Source: Pseudomonas sp. S04 (lineage in GTDB: Bacteria > Pseudomonadota > Gammaproteobacteria > Pseudomonadales > Pseudomonadaceae). From it: a stretch of DNA of 64,000 nucleotides. Every line of letters starts with the position of its first letter. The first letter of the stretch is position 1. Under the pieces are notes generated by a model. It worked only from the letters and a program-made list of their open reading frames with translations. It made no database searches and was not told the origin of the DNA. The translations under genes were made by a program, and so were the position numbers. Location of the stretch: positions 1,527,001 through 1,591,000 of the forward strand of contig NZ_CP019427.1 of the NCBI RefSeq assembly GCF_009834545.1. The letters are read 5' to 3'. This document shows positions 63,224 to 64,000 of the stretch, piece after piece.

Positions 63224-64000
63224 TCAGGCTTTGAGGCATTTCAGGGCTTTCAAGTCGCTGCGCAGCTTTTCAATCTTTTGCACCAGGTGCTGGCGTTGCT
63301 CGGCTGTGCTTTGGTCCATGAGGTCGACGAGCAGGCTGCGCGCCTGGGCTTCGGTGTCGCTGAAGGCCTGGCGGTAGGCGGGGGTCCACAGGCTTTCGCG
63401 GTCTACCAGCAGGGTTTCGATCCGCGGGGCAAAATCGGCGCTCTGGCGTTGCGCCATGGCGGCGCTGAACTGCGCCTGCCAATGGGCGCGGTTGGCGATC
63501 CATTGCTGGTTCTGCTCGCCGAGCGCGGTGGACCAAGCCACCACGCGTGCTTTCTGCGCTTGATTGAGAGGCCCTAGCCAGTCGCTCAGGCGCTTGTCCA
63601 TGCGTGCGCCGCGTTGACGGATTTGCTGGGCCAGCGGTGGCTTGAGGTATTTGTCCTGGCGTTCACGCAAGTCTTTGGCGAAGGCCTGGTTCATCTCCTT
63701 GACCTGTTGATCACTCATGCCCTGCAACAGCTCAACCGCCGAGGGGGTGATTTGCCGGGCGGTCAGGGCGATTGCCTGCCTGGCTTCCAGGGTGCGACTT
63801 TGCAACGCGCTGTCGCTGACCTGGTTGCTGGCGACCATCTGCTGCAGCTGGCCCAGCCATTCGAGGTAACCCGGCATCTGGGTCGAGCAGTGCCAGCTTA
63901 GCGTTTGTTTGAGGCGTGTGCCGAGCCAGTCCTTCTGCTGGCTGTTCATGTCCAGGTAGTCGTCGAGCGTCCAGGGAATCAGCACGTCGAGGTTGCGATA
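63224..64000 (-). CDS. DUF6279 lipoprotein, C-terminal part, 5' end beyond window
   Basis: The minus-strand frame is open to the window end, so the start and the lipoprotein signal peptide lie beyond 64000. The visible 258 residues begin YRNLDVLIPWTLDDYLDMN, which is the conserved start of the mature DUF6279 region found just after the lipobox in Pseudomonas lipoproteins. The rest is a largely helical, glutamine-rich sequence (KEMNQAFAKDLRERQDKYL). An outer-membrane-anchored periplasmic protein of unknown role is expected. Confidence 0.75.
   Translation of the reverse strand, partial: YRNLDVLIPWTLDDYLDMNSQQKDWLGTRLKQTLSWHCSTQMPGYLEWLGQLQQMVASNQVSDSALQSRTLEARQAIALTARQITPSAVELLQGMSDQQVKEMNQAFAKDLRERQDKYLKPPLAQQIRQRGARMDKRLSDWLGPLNQAQKARVVAWSTALGEQNQQWIANRAHWQAQFSAAMAQRQSADFAPRIETLLVDRESLWTPAYRQAFSDTEAQARSLLVDLMDQSTAEQRQHLVQKIEKLRSDLKALKCLKA

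Overview
The window is 64 kb of high-GC chromosome from a Pseudomonas, most likely of the P. fluorescens group. The evidence is the gene set (aceK, hrpA, rnd-ycgL, fabH2-type KAS III, oprP-type porin, lpxO, pxpABC, DUF2937, DUF6279) and the many REP palindromes of the form GTGGGAGCGGGCTTGCCCGC between genes. No rRNA, tRNA, CRISPR array, prophage, integrase or recognisable transposase gene was seen. Almost everything is ordinary core or near-core chromosome; the unusual material is in the intergenic DNA.

Layout. 1-6.9 kb: an M20-type amidohydrolase (truncated by the window edge), a complete polar amino acid ABC importer (ATPase, binding protein, two permeases), a PLP aminotransferase, a LysR regulator and an orphan CHMI-like tautomerase; together these look like uptake and breakdown of an amide-linked or modified amino acid. 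6.9-9.1 kb: a LysR regulator and a CynX/NimT-type MFS exporter. 9.8-13.7 kb: a glutamine-synthetase-like polyamine gamma-glutamylation enzyme, a strong terminator, the lipid A phosphoethanolamine transferase EptA and a methyltransferase. 13.8-25.6 kb: housekeeping genes (rnd, ycgL, a 2-hydroxyacid dehydrogenase, a nitroreductase, ycgN, a TrmH-type methylase, an HNH protein, oligopeptidase B, a YafJ-type amidotransferase) with several small exported or membrane proteins. 25.6-26.2 kb: five perfect-length 134-bp tandem units, each holding two inverted REPs. 26.3-31.1 kb: a LysR regulator divergent from an MFS transporter followed by pxpA-pxpB-pxpC (5-oxoprolinase). 31.2-33.3 kb: a MoxR ATPase and VWA protein pair. 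33.4-44.97 kb: DUF748 protein, cysK, lpxO, two EamA transporters (one preceded by a 54-codon possible leader peptide), aceK and hrpA. 45-52 kb: two copies of a ~0.8-0.9 kb non-coding, nested inverted-repeat element flanking a KAS III gene, an OprP-like porin with a candidate Pho box, a DUF482-type acetyltransferase and aquaporin Z. 52-64 kb: an MDR-type ABC exporter, periplasmic cyclophilin, an alpha/beta hydrolase, a LysR regulator, azoR, a DMT transporter, an MscS-type channel, a DEAD-box helicase, DUF899 and DUF2513-like proteins and a truncated DUF6279 lipoprotein.

The best candidate for something undescribed is the pair of nested inverted-repeat elements at 45042-45919 and 51156-51955. 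Each has terminal inverted repeats beginning CATAGGTATCTAC and lies inside a REP sequence with an 8-bp CATCGCGG-like flank on both sides. Each is built of two mirror-image arms that fold into the same multi-hairpin shape. Stem sequences differ between arms and between copies by paired, compensatory changes, which points to a conserved structure and not a conserved protein. A TCTGGC hexamer array sits at the centre.
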